Source of the DNA: Lachnotalea sp. AF33-28
Lineage (GTDB): Bacteria > Bacillota > Clostridia > Lachnospirales > Lachnospiraceae
Reading direction: 5' to 3'
Assembly (NCBI RefSeq): GCF_003477885.1
Contig: NZ_QUEE01000008.1
Span: 124,001-188,000, forward strand
Length of the DNA: 64,000 nucleotides
In this document: positions 1 to 7,790 of the stretch, in pieces
Layout of the letters: the number at the start of each line of letters is the position of its first letter
Position numbering within the stretch: position 1 is the stretch's first letter
Program-made: the position numbers and the translations under genes
The notes under the pieces: model-generated
The model's input: the letters and a program-made list of their open reading frames with translations, nothing else
Databases searched by the model: none
Told to the model about the DNA's origin: nothing

Positions 1-207
1 CTCAAAAACTATGCGGCGTAACGATAGCTCCGATACCTTTCCTCCGTTTATTTCAATCGAAAAGTAAGAAATTATACTATGTTCAATGATGGAAGAAGTA
101 AAAAGGTTGTTTTTGTTGCACATTGCTTTTAAATCAAAATTTAGGACTTGATAGGGGGAATATTCATGGCGCTGATAGCCCGGTAGTGGTAGAGAATACA
201 CGCATAC

Positions 208-599
208 GTTGATGAAGAGAATATAGGGAGCCTTACAGACCAGATTGAAACAACGATAAAAAAGTGGTTTGGTCTGGATATTCCGGTTTGTGGGGTGAAA
301 AATATGCAGAACAACGAATTACTGAATCATATGGATAAGCTACATACGACCGAATTGGGTGTAGTAAGAAGCAAGAGAAACCTTGCTTTGGATACCGATC
401 ATGTTGTTGATTGGTGCAGAAATATGATATCTTCTGTTGAATCATGGAGCTGGTCTGGGATGAGGATGCTGCCTGTTACTCACGCAATGCGGTAAGCAAC
501 CATGTGAGCAATCTGCGGAAGAAATTGAAGATAACACCGGATGGCCTGGAATATATCAAAAATGTTGTCAGCGTCGTTTATAAATTTGAAGTACCATAG
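208..599 (+). pseudogene. Mosaic of gene fragments (DUF1697-like, DUF3781-like, OmpR-type regulator C-terminus)
   Basis: One frame from about 208 reads SLTDQIETTIKKWFGLDIPV, which resembles the middle of DUF1697 proteins. It runs straight into a DUF3781-like stretch from 292 (NELLNHMDKLHTTELGVV, then LALDTDHVVDWC) that ends near 440. A second frame, 447-599, reads NHVSNLRKKL and ends YKFEVP, typical of the winged-helix end of OmpR/VanR-type response regulators. None of the three is complete and no start with a good ribosome site covers them. The family matches are from memory of motifs; that these are relics is inference. The bases before 208 show nothing recognisable. Confidence 0.5.
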
Positions 600-689
600 C
601 AAAGACCACAAGGATGCCTTTTTCCATGTAGCCTTGCTTTATTCGTGATTCTTTTTTTTCGCTTGACAGAAAGCAGGAATCGGATACAT

Positions 690-722
690 AGAGATGGAGT
701 AAAATCCATCTCTTTCTTTTTG
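690..722 (+). terminator. Intrinsic terminator after the regulator remnant
   Basis: AGAGATGGA (690-698) pairs with TCCATCTCT (705-713) around a six-base loop and is followed by TTCTTTTT. It is correctly placed to end transcription from the fragment region before the recombinase gene. The rest of 600-890 shows no gene. Confidence 0.8.
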
Positions 723-890
723 CACCTACATAAATGCTATCATTTGCTTCTCTGTTTTTAAAATAAGTAAACAATATCTGAACCTCCGCATGTTCCTATC
801 ATTTTTTATGACTGTTAAATTGTAAATTGGATAAAATAACGGTGAAATATATAAGCAGAAATTTATTTACAGTTTACGGAGGTAGTAGAT

Positions 891-1730
891 ATGAGAAATA
901 GAAAATTATTCAAAGCAGATATAGAATGCTTTCGGGAACACTTGTGCCAAGAAGAAAAAAGTGCGGCGACAGTGGAAAAGTATATCCGCGATACACATGC
1001 TTTTTATCTTTTTTTGGCAGGTCAGTCAATTACGAAAGAAAGGGTAATGAAATACAAGCAAGGGCTTGTAGAAAAGGGTTACGCTGTGCGCAGTATCAAT
1101 TCCATGCTGGCGTCCATCAATAACTTACTCGGTTTTTTGAACTGCGCCGAGTGCCGCGTAAAAACTTTAAGAACACAGCGCTGTATCTATTCTGCAGAGG
1201 AAAAGGAGTTAACCAAAGCGGAGTATTTCAGGTTGGTAGAAGCAGCACGGAACAACCCACGGCTCTGTCTACTGCTACAAACGATCTGTAGTTGCGGCAT
1301 ACGAGTATCGGAACTTCAATATTTTACCGTGGAGGCAGTACAACAAGGTGAGGTTGTGATTTCCTGCAAAGGAAAGACACGAACCATTCTCGTTCCAGGA
1401 AGTTTAAAAAAGAAGCTGCTTGTCTTTACTCATAAATCCGGCATACAAAGCGGCGTGATTTTCCGTACCAAAAACGGAAAACCTATGAATCGAAGTAATA
1501 TATGGTCTGAAATGAAAAAACTGTGCCAGGTGGCTAATGTAAAAGCCAGCAAGGTGTTTCCTCATAATTTACGCAAACTTTTTGCCAGGACTTTTTATGG
1601 AATTGAGAAGGATATTGCTAAGCTTGCGGACATCCTTGGTCACAGTAATATAGAAACCACCCGAATCTATATCATGACCACAGGTATAGAACACCGCCGA
1701 AAAATTGAACGGCTGGGACTTGTAGTCTAG
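891..1730 (+). CDS. Tyrosine recombinase (XerC/D-like), probable DNA invertase
   Basis: A 279-residue site-specific recombinase of the tyrosine (lambda integrase) family. An N-terminal SAM-like arm-binding domain occupies about residues 8-95 and the catalytic domain 108-279. The catalytic set is visible: R138 (GIRVSEL), K162 or K160 (CKGKTR), H225 and R228 (HNLR), H251 (LGHSN) and nucleophile Y260 (TRIY). The ATG follows an ACGGAGGTAG ribosome site. The gene stands alone, 21 bp before one of two inverted 25-bp repeats (1752-1776, 2026-2050) that look like its recombination sites, so a local DNA-inversion role is inferred instead of phage or ICE integration. No excisionase or other integration genes are seen nearby. 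Length and motifs fit XerC/D-like enzymes that flip promoters in gut Firmicutes. Confidence 0.9.
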   Translation: MRNRKLFKADIECFREHLCQEEKSAATVEKYIRDTHAFYLFLAGQSITKERVMKYKQGLVEKGYAVRSINSMLASINNLLGFLNCAECRVKTLRTQRCIYSAEEKELTKAEYFRLVEAARNNPRLCLLLQTICSCGIRVSELQYFTVEAVQQGEVVISCKGKTRTILVPGSLKKKLLVFTHKSGIQSGVIFRTKNGKPMNRSNIWSEMKKLCQVANVKASKVFPHNLRKLFARTFYGIEKDIAKLADILGHSNIETTRIYIMTTGIEHRRKIERLGLVV

Positions 1731-1751
1731 CGGTAAAGTCAAAAAAACACT

Positions 1752-1776
1752 ACATAATTTACATTATGTAGTGAAC
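1752..1776. repeat. Left inverted repeat of the putative invertible switch
   Basis: This 25-bp sequence recurs as an exact reverse complement at 2026-2050. Within it and just outside (1748-1773) lies a palindrome with arms CACTACATAAT and ATTATGTAGTG around an asymmetric TTAC centre, the form expected of a tyrosine recombinase core site with two inverted binding arms and a directional spacer. Confidence 0.85.
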
Positions 1777-2025
1777 CCACATCAAGAATCGTTGCAAATG
1801 GAATATGATGAATGGGAGTTACAGTAAAAAAGGCGCACGAAAGCACGCTCTCGGCTATTTTTTCAAAAAAGCATGGAGGGCGTACTTTTGCTGCCTTTAT
1901 AAGAACTAATGCTACTTATTAAGTTTTAGGGAACATTTTTTGTTTGCGAAAATCGCTTGATTTTTATAAGCTTAGGTGATATAATTTAGGTTATATCATA
2001 TATGTATTTCTAATGCAGACAGCAA
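1777..2025. other. Putative invertible DNA segment (inverton) carrying a promoter
   Basis: The 249 bp between two perfect inverted repeats contain no convincing ORF but a strong promoter at 1957-1985 directed rightward, out through the right repeat into the HU-like and secreted-protein genes. The recombinase gene ends 21 bp left of the left repeat. In the present orientation the promoter drives the downstream genes (ON); after inversion it would point into the 3' end of the recombinase gene. The architecture is read directly from the sequence; that it actually flips is inference. Confidence 0.7.
1957..1985 (+). promoter_or_regulatory. Sigma-A promoter inside the invertible segment
   Basis: TTGATT (1957-1962), a 17-bp spacer and a perfect TATAAT (1980-1985). 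An AAAATC-GCTT-GATTTT inverted repeat overlaps the -35 and could be an operator. Transcription would start near 1992 and cross the right repeat. Confidence 0.75.
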
Positions 2026-2050
2026 GTTCACTACATAATGTAAATTATGT
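2026..2050. repeat. Right inverted repeat of the putative invertible switch
   Basis: Exact reverse complement of 1752-1776 over 25 bp. The central four bases read GTAA here and TTAC in the left copy, so the asymmetric spacers are inverted relative to each other, which predicts inversion and not excision. The outer arm (about 2049-2054) is less palindromic than in the left copy. Confidence 0.85.
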
Positions 2051-2249
2051 GCTTTGCCTGTAAGGGATGCAGGTATGAAACCAAACTTTATATGAAAAAC
2101 TCAAATGCAACCCCATCGAAAGATGGAATTCGCAAAGCTAAGGGCCTTAATGCAAAACGTATGGCAGCCGATGTAAGAGAGTTAATTTTCCCCGCTGGTT
2201 GTTGGATGACGAGTCTTTTGTTCTGTTCAATTATAACGAGGTGAGATGA

Positions 2250-2660
2250 GTGCAACAGGAAGCCGTAAAATTTTGCTGTGAAGCAACTGGGCAGGATGGG
2301 GAAAACGTGCCCTTCGTAGTAAATGCACTTCTCAATTATCTCTGTTGCGAGTTTGAGAATGGCCATAGCGTGGATTTTGGCCAGGATTTCAGCGTCTTTT
2401 CTGTCAAGAAGCGCGATCAGATTTTGCCGCCGGGGTCTCCGCGGACGCCAAAGGCGCCGAAGTATAATAATTATCCCCAGCCTTTCCTGATACGTCGGAC
2501 ATTGAATCCATCGGGAAAGGGTAAAAAAGATGCTGCGCCTTTTATAGAAATGGATGAATCTGCAAGGATAAGAGCGTTTAAGGACTTAGGTAAGTACGAG
2601 CTTCGCGGCAGACGAGCCTTCGGGCTGGAAAATGGGATGTTGTTTTTCGCAGCGGCTTAG
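2250..2660 (+). CDS. HU-like DNA-binding protein with unusual C-terminal extension
   Basis: A 136-residue ORF with a GTG start behind CGAGGTGAG. Residues 4-56 can be laid on the HU/IHF fold: a helical start, then NALLNYL, then NGHSVDFGQDFSVFSVKKRD, equivalent to the beta region ending in GFGTFxVxxR of HU. The HU DNA-clamping arm is replaced by a proline-rich stretch (PPGSPRTPKAPK) and about 70 further residues of unknown nature. It is the first good ORF downstream of the promoter in the invertible segment, so its expression may be phase variable. An upstream frame at 2047-2244 has no clear ribosome site and is not called. The HU relation is weak by eye and needs a profile search. Confidence 0.4.
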   Translation: MQQEAVKFCCEATGQDGENVPFVVNALLNYLCCEFENGHSVDFGQDFSVFSVKKRDQILPPGSPRTPKAPKYNNYPQPFLIRRTLNPSGKGKKDAAPFIEMDESARIRAFKDLGKYELRGRRAFGLENGMLFFAAA

Positions 2661-2724
2661 AGCTCATGAGCCTGCTGCATGAGTACCTGCAATGCAGCTT
2701 TGCAGATAGATTGGAGAGTACCGT

Positions 2725-3141
2725 ATGAAAAACAAAGTGATGAAACGAATCAGCGGCCTGCTGGTGTCGATAATACTCCTGATTGGAATGACCACCACAG
2801 CTTTCGCAGCTGATTCGGGCAGTGAAGGCGTAAAACTGCTGGGGGCTGATGCCAGCAAAAATGTGCCTTTTTTTGTGGAGAATATGTTTCCGGGAGATTC
2901 TGTATCAAAGGATTTTAATATTCAGGTTTCCCATCAAAAGGCCATCACCCTTTATTATCATGCGGATATTCGCCCCGGTTATGAAGTCCTGGCAGAAGTA
3001 TTACACATAAAAATTGAGCTGCCTGAAAAAGGGGAGACCCTGTATAACGGCCTGATGCGGGATATGCCGAACTCTGTACAGTATGGATTAGAAGCCAACG
3101 CACAAGAACTTCTTTACCGTATTACCGTATATCTGATTTGA
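2725..3141 (+). CDS. Small secreted protein, probably a truncated surface protein
   Basis: A 138-residue protein with a classical signal peptide: MKNKVMKR, a hydrophobic core LLVSIILLIGM, then TTTAFAAD with likely cleavage after AFA (about residue 29). The mature part has PGDSVSKDFNIQV and a set of short beta-like segments, reminiscent of TasA/CalY-type or pilin-like surface proteins of Firmicutes, and stops abruptly after LLYRITVYLI without the expected anchor or C-terminal domain. No LPXTG motif or second membrane segment follows. It lies 64 bp after the HU-like gene and is the most plausible target of the upstream promoter switch. Family assignment is tentative; the signal peptide is clear. 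Confidence 0.6.
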   Translation: MKNKVMKRISGLLVSIILLIGMTTTAFAADSGSEGVKLLGADASKNVPFFVENMFPGDSVSKDFNIQVSHQKAITLYYHADIRPGYEVLAEVLHIKIELPEKGETLYNGLMRDMPNSVQYGLEANAQELLYRITVYLI

Positions 3142-3161
3142 ACAAGCAGGAGGTAACACAT

Positions 3162-3413
3162 TTGGTGGAATCAATGGAATTATTGGATTACTTGTCTGCA
3201 AAAGCAGGCTGCATGTATTTGTCTGATCTACATCGGGTAAACAACTTTTTGGCTGTACATCATGCACTGAGAGAGCTGCCCCCTGATACTTTCAGCGTGA
3301 AAGAATGGAATGATGCTGTTCGATATATAACCGGAGAGCAACATGATTTTTTCTCATCAGACGAGGCGGAAAAGTATCTTGCAGAATATGTTATGAAAAA
3401 AGGAACCTTATAA
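3162..3413 (+). CDS. Small hypothetical protein
   Basis: About 83 residues, mostly helical and acidic at the end (SSDEAEKYLAEYVMKKG). The TTG at 3162 is chosen because AGGAGG (3148-3153) lies 8 bp before it; a GTG at 3165 is the alternative. The gene starts 20 bp after the secreted-protein gene, so it is probably co-transcribed and under the same promoter switch. No signal peptide, membrane segment or known motif is seen. Positions 3414-3606 beyond it hold no convincing gene. Confidence 0.45.
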   Translation: MVESMELLDYLSAKAGCMYLSDLHRVNNFLAVHHALRELPPDTFSVKEWNDAVRYITGEQHDFFSSDEAEKYLAEYVMKKGTL

Positions 3414-3606
3414 ATTATATATTCTCCAGGGAAACCGGGTATGTATGTTATCATCACCATAAACAGCATTTCCGAAAACAGGCCAATATATAGAAACCTA
3501 AGCGTTTTATGAATTTGATATTCTTGCCCTTCTGATCACGCACCCCCAGCGGGTGTTCACCTAAAATAAATAGAGGAAATTATGTGGCAAAAAAATGAAT
3601 AAGCAA

Positions 3607-3642
3607 GGGGCTGTTGCACTAATTGATTAGTGTGACAGCCCC
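3607..3642 (-). terminator. Terminator of the phosphorelay operon
   Basis: GGGGCTGT (3607-3614) pairs with ACAGCCCC (3635-3642), extended by an inner GCACTAAT/ATTAGTG stem. On the minus strand the hairpin is followed by a T-rich tract. It lies 8 bp beyond the kinase stop codon. Confidence 0.65.
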
Positions 3643-3650
3643 TGTTAGGG

Positions 3651-6215
3651 TTAGATTTCTGCTAAATATCTTTTTAATAAGCGGGCCAATTCTGTAACAT
3701 CAATCGGCTTTGCTATATGGGCATTCATACCGCACTCCAGGCAATGCTGTATGTCATCAGAAAAAGCATCCGCACTCATAGCAATAATTGGGATAGATAA
3801 AGCATCTGGGTGATTTATTCCCCGAATTGCCTTTGTAGCCTCATATCCTGTCATATGTGGCATCCGTATATCCATAAGAATGGCATCGTAATATCCCTCA
3901 GGTGAATTTTGAAACTTGTCCAGACATATCTGGCCATCCTCTGCCCAATCCAGTTCCACGCCCAAATCAGATAGCAATTCTTTCGCAACCTCCCAGTTTA
4001 GTTCATTATCCTCGGCAAGCAGGATACGGCGACCGGATAGATCAATCGTTTGGTTCGATGACTGGTCGTGTTCCGTTTCAATGGTCATATACTGGCGCAA
4101 AGCATGATACAGCGTGGATTTAAAAAGGGGCTTGGAGATAAAACCACTAATACCCGCTTCACGAGCCTCCGCTTCAAATTCACTCCAGTCGTATGCAGAA
4201 ATCAGCAGAATCGGTACTTCATCGCCCAAATTACGTCGGATTTCTTTTGCAACCTGAATCCCATTCATGCCTGGCAGTTTCCAATCTAATAGAATGATTT
4301 GATAATCATCTCTCTTTTTATGGTGTTGAATTACCAGTTCTATCGCCTTTTCTCCGCTTAATGTCCATTCAGCTTTTATTCCAATGGATTTTAGTGCCCC
4401 AATGGCTGTCTTACATAACAATTCGTCATCATCAACCACCAGCATATTCCAAGGGGGGAGAACCATATCCATTTCCAGTGCAACCGCTTTTTCAAAATCA
4501 AACGTAAGAAGAAATTCGGTACCCTTATCAGGCTCACTTTGTATATCGATGGTTCCTTCCATAGTGTCCACAATGTACTTAGTAATCGCCATTCCCAAAC
4601 CGGCACCTTCAGTTTTATGTATTCTGGCTCCATCCGCACGGCTATAGGATTCGTATATTTTTTTAAGAAAGTCTGGTGACATACCAATTCCGTTATCTTT
4701 GACCTTGATATGAATTCGGACATAGTTTTCGCCTTTCGGAGATTTTTCTTCAGAAAGGGATAATTGTATCGAACCGCCCTCAGGTGTATACTTCGTTGCA
4801 TTTGACAAGAGATTTAGCAAAACCTGATTTAAGCGGACACCGTCGCACCACACATCTTCTGTTAGGATATTTTCAACATGTATGTCAAAGATTTGCTTTT
4901 TTGCCTTAACCTGTGGCTGCATAATATTAACGATTCCTTCAACAACTTCCTTTAATGAAATTTGTTCTGTTGTTAAAGTTAATTTTCCACTTTCAATTTT
5001 AGACATATCTAAAACATCATTGATCAGGCCTAATAGATGTTTACTGGATAATGTAATTTTTCTAAGACAATTCTGTACCTGTTTCCGATCATCTATGTGG
5101 GCAGTGGCAATCGCGGTCATGCCTACGATTGCATTCATAGGTGTACGAATATCATGGCTCATATTTGCTAAAAATTCACTTTTGGCTTTGTTCGCTTCAA
5201 GAGCCGCCTGCCGGGCCTCCTCCAATTCATGCACCTGAGAACGGGTTATGGAGAAATACCGAAGAAAAATCAAAGTCAGAATGATCAAAATAGAAGCACA
5301 GGACAATAATGTCATGAACATACGCTGGCTGCTTAGATTGTTTATTGCATCATCCAATATCCCATAAGGCATTACCGATACTAAATACCACTCAGAATAG
5401 GGTAATGATATACCGTATATTTGCCGTTCCTCACCATTTACTTCACATGTTGTGGCAAATTCTTCATGATTTTTTAGTGCAACACCAAACTCTTTAATGG
5501 AATTTTCTACAGATAACTCATTTACTGTAGAATCAAGCTGTTTTTGGAGTTGTTCAAAAAAGTACCATAGCTCAGTGTTGGAGTTCTGTATTACAAAACT
5601 ACCATCTGGCCTGATAATATGATAATACATCAACGAATCTTCATCCTCTAAGGAAAGGAAATCAGTTATGTACTCCAGAGGAACGGCCGCGATCAAACCA
5701 GTGCTTTTGTCGCCATTGTGCATTGGATAATCAGCGTCAGCGCCAAACAATACCACTTCATTTCCAGCAGAATCAATGCCTACAGCGACTCTTTGTTCCC
5801 CCTTTGATAGTGCTTCTACAAAAGGCTCTGGATTAAGTGGTCGAATTGCCTGTCCATAAAGCGTCTGAAAATTTCCATCGGCAGAACAAAGTGCTAAATA
5901 GTCAAATCCCCTAACCTGTGTCCTGTAAATGAGTTCCTCATATAGATTCGCCCTATCATTGCTATCTGTTGAGACAACAGAAATAATACCGCTAACCTGA
6001 TCAAAACGCAGCTTAATCACAGTTTCAAAGTGTCTGGACATCTGTTCATTCATTCCAGACATATAAATATTCCCAATTTCATAAACGGTATTTTTACTTT
6101 TCCGACTCATATAGACCCCGAGCAGACTGAAAATGATAATACTAAAGACCAAAAGCCCAATGAAACTGCATATTAGAAAACGCGTTGTAAAATTCTTCTT
6201 TTTATTGTTTCCCAT
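3651..6215 (-). CDS. Hybrid sensor histidine kinase with two receiver domains
   Basis: An 854-residue membrane kinase. Two membrane segments (about 12-35 and 293-317) frame an extracellular sensor region of the Cache/PAS-like type. The cytoplasmic part has a HisKA domain with phospho-accepting H354 (NMSHDIRTPMN), an ATPase domain with its N box at about 470 (LLSNATKYTPEGG) and G boxes (DNGIGM, GAGLGM), then two receivers with phospho-acceptors D644 (ILLDWKLPGM) and D782 (ILMDIRMPHM). It starts 5 bp after the Hpt gene in the same operon. Signals would pass from H354 to a receiver, to Hpt H60, then to the REC protein. The ligand is unknown. Confidence 0.93.
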   Translation of the reverse strand: MGNNKKKNFTTRFLICSFIGLLVFSIIIFSLLGVYMSRKSKNTVYEIGNIYMSGMNEQMSRHFETVIKLRFDQVSGIISVVSTDSNDRANLYEELIYRTQVRGFDYLALCSADGNFQTLYGQAIRPLNPEPFVEALSKGEQRVAVGIDSAGNEVVLFGADADYPMHNGDKSTGLIAAVPLEYITDFLSLEDEDSLMYYHIIRPDGSFVIQNSNTELWYFFEQLQKQLDSTVNELSVENSIKEFGVALKNHEEFATTCEVNGEERQIYGISLPYSEWYLVSVMPYGILDDAINNLSSQRMFMTLLSCASILIILTLIFLRYFSITRSQVHELEEARQAALEANKAKSEFLANMSHDIRTPMNAIVGMTAIATAHIDDRKQVQNCLRKITLSSKHLLGLINDVLDMSKIESGKLTLTTEQISLKEVVEGIVNIMQPQVKAKKQIFDIHVENILTEDVWCDGVRLNQVLLNLLSNATKYTPEGGSIQLSLSEEKSPKGENYVRIHIKVKDNGIGMSPDFLKKIYESYSRADGARIHKTEGAGLGMAITKYIVDTMEGTIDIQSEPDKGTEFLLTFDFEKAVALEMDMVLPPWNMLVVDDDELLCKTAIGALKSIGIKAEWTLSGEKAIELVIQHHKKRDDYQIILLDWKLPGMNGIQVAKEIRRNLGDEVPILLISAYDWSEFEAEAREAGISGFISKPLFKSTLYHALRQYMTIETEHDQSSNQTIDLSGRRILLAEDNELNWEVAKELLSDLGVELDWAEDGQICLDKFQNSPEGYYDAILMDIRMPHMTGYEATKAIRGINHPDALSIPIIAMSADAFSDDIQHCLECGMNAHIAKPIDVTELARLLKRYLAEI

Positions 6216-6220
6216 TGACG

Positions 6221-6583
6221 TTATTCCCCCTGGGTGCTCTTAAAATCTACAATAACATCAATTGTTTCATAATAGTCCTTTGATAATTGCGGCATCATAT
6301 CGAGAGCCTTATTCCAATCGTCTTCTTTTAATGCTTTTGTTACCAGACTACTACTTTCAAACAGTCTGGTAAAAGAAAGATTTTGACAAATTCCTTTGAG
6401 TGTATGAATGGCTCTAAGAGCCTCAACATAGTCTTTATTTTCCATAGACGCTTCAAACAAGAGAAAACTTTTATCGTCCAGAAACTTATATATAAATTTT
6501 TGAATGATTTGTTCACGCCGCAGTCTACCCAAAACTTCATTAAAATCACCGCCCAATTTTATATAACAATCTTTTAGATTCAT
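6221..6583 (-). CDS. Hpt phosphotransfer protein
   Basis: A 120-residue single-domain histidine phosphotransferase. The phospho-accepting H60 sits in RAIHTLKGICQNL, matching the HxxKG core of Hpt domains, within an all-helical protein. It lies between the GGDEF gene (18 bp upstream) and the hybrid kinase (5 bp downstream) and is the natural shuttle between the kinase receivers and the response regulator encoded first in the operon. The ATG follows an AAGGAGG-type site. No output domain is present. Confidence 0.85.
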   Translation of the reverse strand: MNLKDCYIKLGGDFNEVLGRLRREQIIQKFIYKFLDDKSFLLFEASMENKDYVEALRAIHTLKGICQNLSFTRLFESSSLVTKALKEDDWNKALDMMPQLSKDYYETIDVIVDFKSTQGE

Positions 6584-6601
6584 AATCGAGATTCCTCCTT
6601 T

Positions 6602-7099
6602 TTAAACATTGTCTGTGATACACTCTTTTTCGTCCAGAAAACATATGCTCACTTTGTTCTTTGTGTTTTTTGATTGATACATCATATTATCCGCAAGCTT
6701 AAAGAGCTTTTTTGGAGTTCCTATTCCATATGCTCCGCCTATGCTTACAGACATATGCAGTTCGGGATAATCGTCAATAGTTATACAATCGATAGAGAAT
6801 CGGATCTTCTCCAGTTTTTTTTCAAATATATCGGCAGGTATATTAAAAAAGATAATTACAAATTCATCGCCGCCATATCGGATCACAGCATCTGTTTTTC
6901 GTACACATGATAAGATAGTTTGTGCAATGTTTTGCAACACAATATCGCCAACGTCATGACCATATTTATCATTGATATGCTTAAAATTATCCATGTCTAT
7001 TACAACCATTGCCTGAACATCATCTGCACCTCGAAAATGCTCGTCATAATAGCGCCGGTTATAGACTCTAGTTAGCGAATCAATATATAATAATTGCAA
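6602..7099 (-). CDS. GGDEF diguanylate cyclase domain, out of frame with the upstream REC
   Basis: A GGDEF domain (RYGGDEF) that would make cyclic di-GMP from GTP. An RxxD inhibitory site (RKTD) lies five residues before the GGDEF motif, as in feedback-inhibited cyclases. The stated start is a TTG at 7099, but the frame is open back to 7150 and reads YTFLSRKQRHLQLLYIDSLT, the helical lead-in usual for cyclases joined to a receiver. The preceding REC gene overlaps it in another frame. It is therefore either the second half of a REC-GGDEF gene broken by a frameshift or deletion, or a separately started protein. No clear ribosome site precedes 7099. Confidence 0.75.
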   Translation of the reverse strand: MQLLYIDSLTRVYNRRYYDEHFRGADDVQAMVVIDMDNFKHINDKYGHDVGDIVLQNIAQTILSCVRKTDAVIRYGGDEFVIIFFNIPADIFEKKLEKIRFSIDCITIDDYPELHMSVSIGGAYGIGTPKKLFKLADNMMYQSKNTKNKVSICFLDEKECITDNV

Positions 7100-7632
7100 A
7101 TGACGTTGTTTGCGGGACAGGAAGGTATATTTTTCATGCCGCTCTCTCCATTACGGAATTCCACAATATGAGATAGGATTGAGATCATCAGCTTATTATT
7201 CTTTTCCTGCTCCTGAAATTGTTCTGCGATAATTTTTTCAAGACACTGCTGGCGTGCATATAAAAACATCGTATTAGAAATTCGACGTTGGACAATAGCC
7301 GAATCAAAGGGACGGCTAATGTAGTCGAAAGCCCCCAAGTCATAGGCACGCTTTATATTAGCTGGAGAATCATCGGCAGATATCATAATAACAGCGAAGG
7401 TGTCATTCCAGTGGTATTTGTTTATGTAGGCTAATACTTCAAATCCATCCATTTTAGGCATCATAATGTCCAGAAGCAGAAGGGAGAAATCTATTCTTTG
7501 CTTTGAAAGAAGGGAAATTGCTTCTACACCGTTCTCAGCCTCAACAATATCATATTGATCTTCTAAAATATCCACTAAAAGAGCACGATTCATTTCTGAA
7601 TCGTCTACAATTAAAATTTTTTGTTTTTCCAT
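7072..7632 (-). CDS. Response regulator receiver protein
   Basis: A 186-residue protein with a canonical receiver at 1-125: acidic pair D10/D11, phospho-acceptor D55 (LLLLDIMMPKMDG) and the MISADDS switch region. A coiled linker follows (LEKIIAEQFQEQEKNNK) leading to SHIVEFRNGESG, the motif that opens HD-type output domains in many clostridial REC proteins. Here the protein then runs about 21 unrelated residues and stops, overlapping the GGDEF ORF by 28 bp in a different frame. It is the first gene of the leftward operon, with a good promoter at 7668-7697. Confidence 0.85.
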   Translation of the reverse strand: MEKQKILIVDDSEMNRALLVDILEDQYDIVEAENGVEAISLLSKQRIDFSLLLLDIMMPKMDGFEVLAYINKYHWNDTFAVIMISADDSPANIKRAYDLGAFDYISRPFDSAIVQRRISNTMFLYARQQCLEKIIAEQFQEQEKNNKLMISILSHIVEFRNGESGMKNIPSCPANNVICNYYILIR

Positions 7633-7667
7633 GGTTCTTAAACTCTTTCTTATATTTTTACGGTTTT

Positions 7668-7697
7668 ATTATATCTGTTATTTCTACAAGCTGGCAA
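7668..7697 (-). promoter_or_regulatory. Promoter of the phosphorelay operon
   Basis: Minus strand: -35 TTGCCA (7697-7692), 18-bp spacer, -10 TATAAT (7673-7668), 36 bp before the receiver start codon. Confidence 0.65.
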
Positions 7698-7740
7698 TAT
7701 CTATATTGGTAAGGTGTACAAATAGGTTTTATCTTTTTTA

Positions 7741-7769
7741 CTGACAAAATGAGCGCATCATGATATAAT
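7741..7769 (+). promoter_or_regulatory. Promoter of the tandem-GntR regulator
   Basis: CTGACA (7741-7746), 17-bp spacer, TATAAT (7764-7769), 21 bp before the start codon. The sequence ACAAATAGG occurs twice, at about 7717 and 7773, flanking the promoter; it could be a regulator site. Confidence 0.7.
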
Positions 7770-7790
7770 CACACAAATAGGAGATGAGTT

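Noticed and set aside
891..1730. Recombinase as the integrase of a prophage or ICE
   Set aside because: No relaxase, structural, excisionase or replication genes lie nearby, and its adjacent sites are inverted instead of direct repeats.
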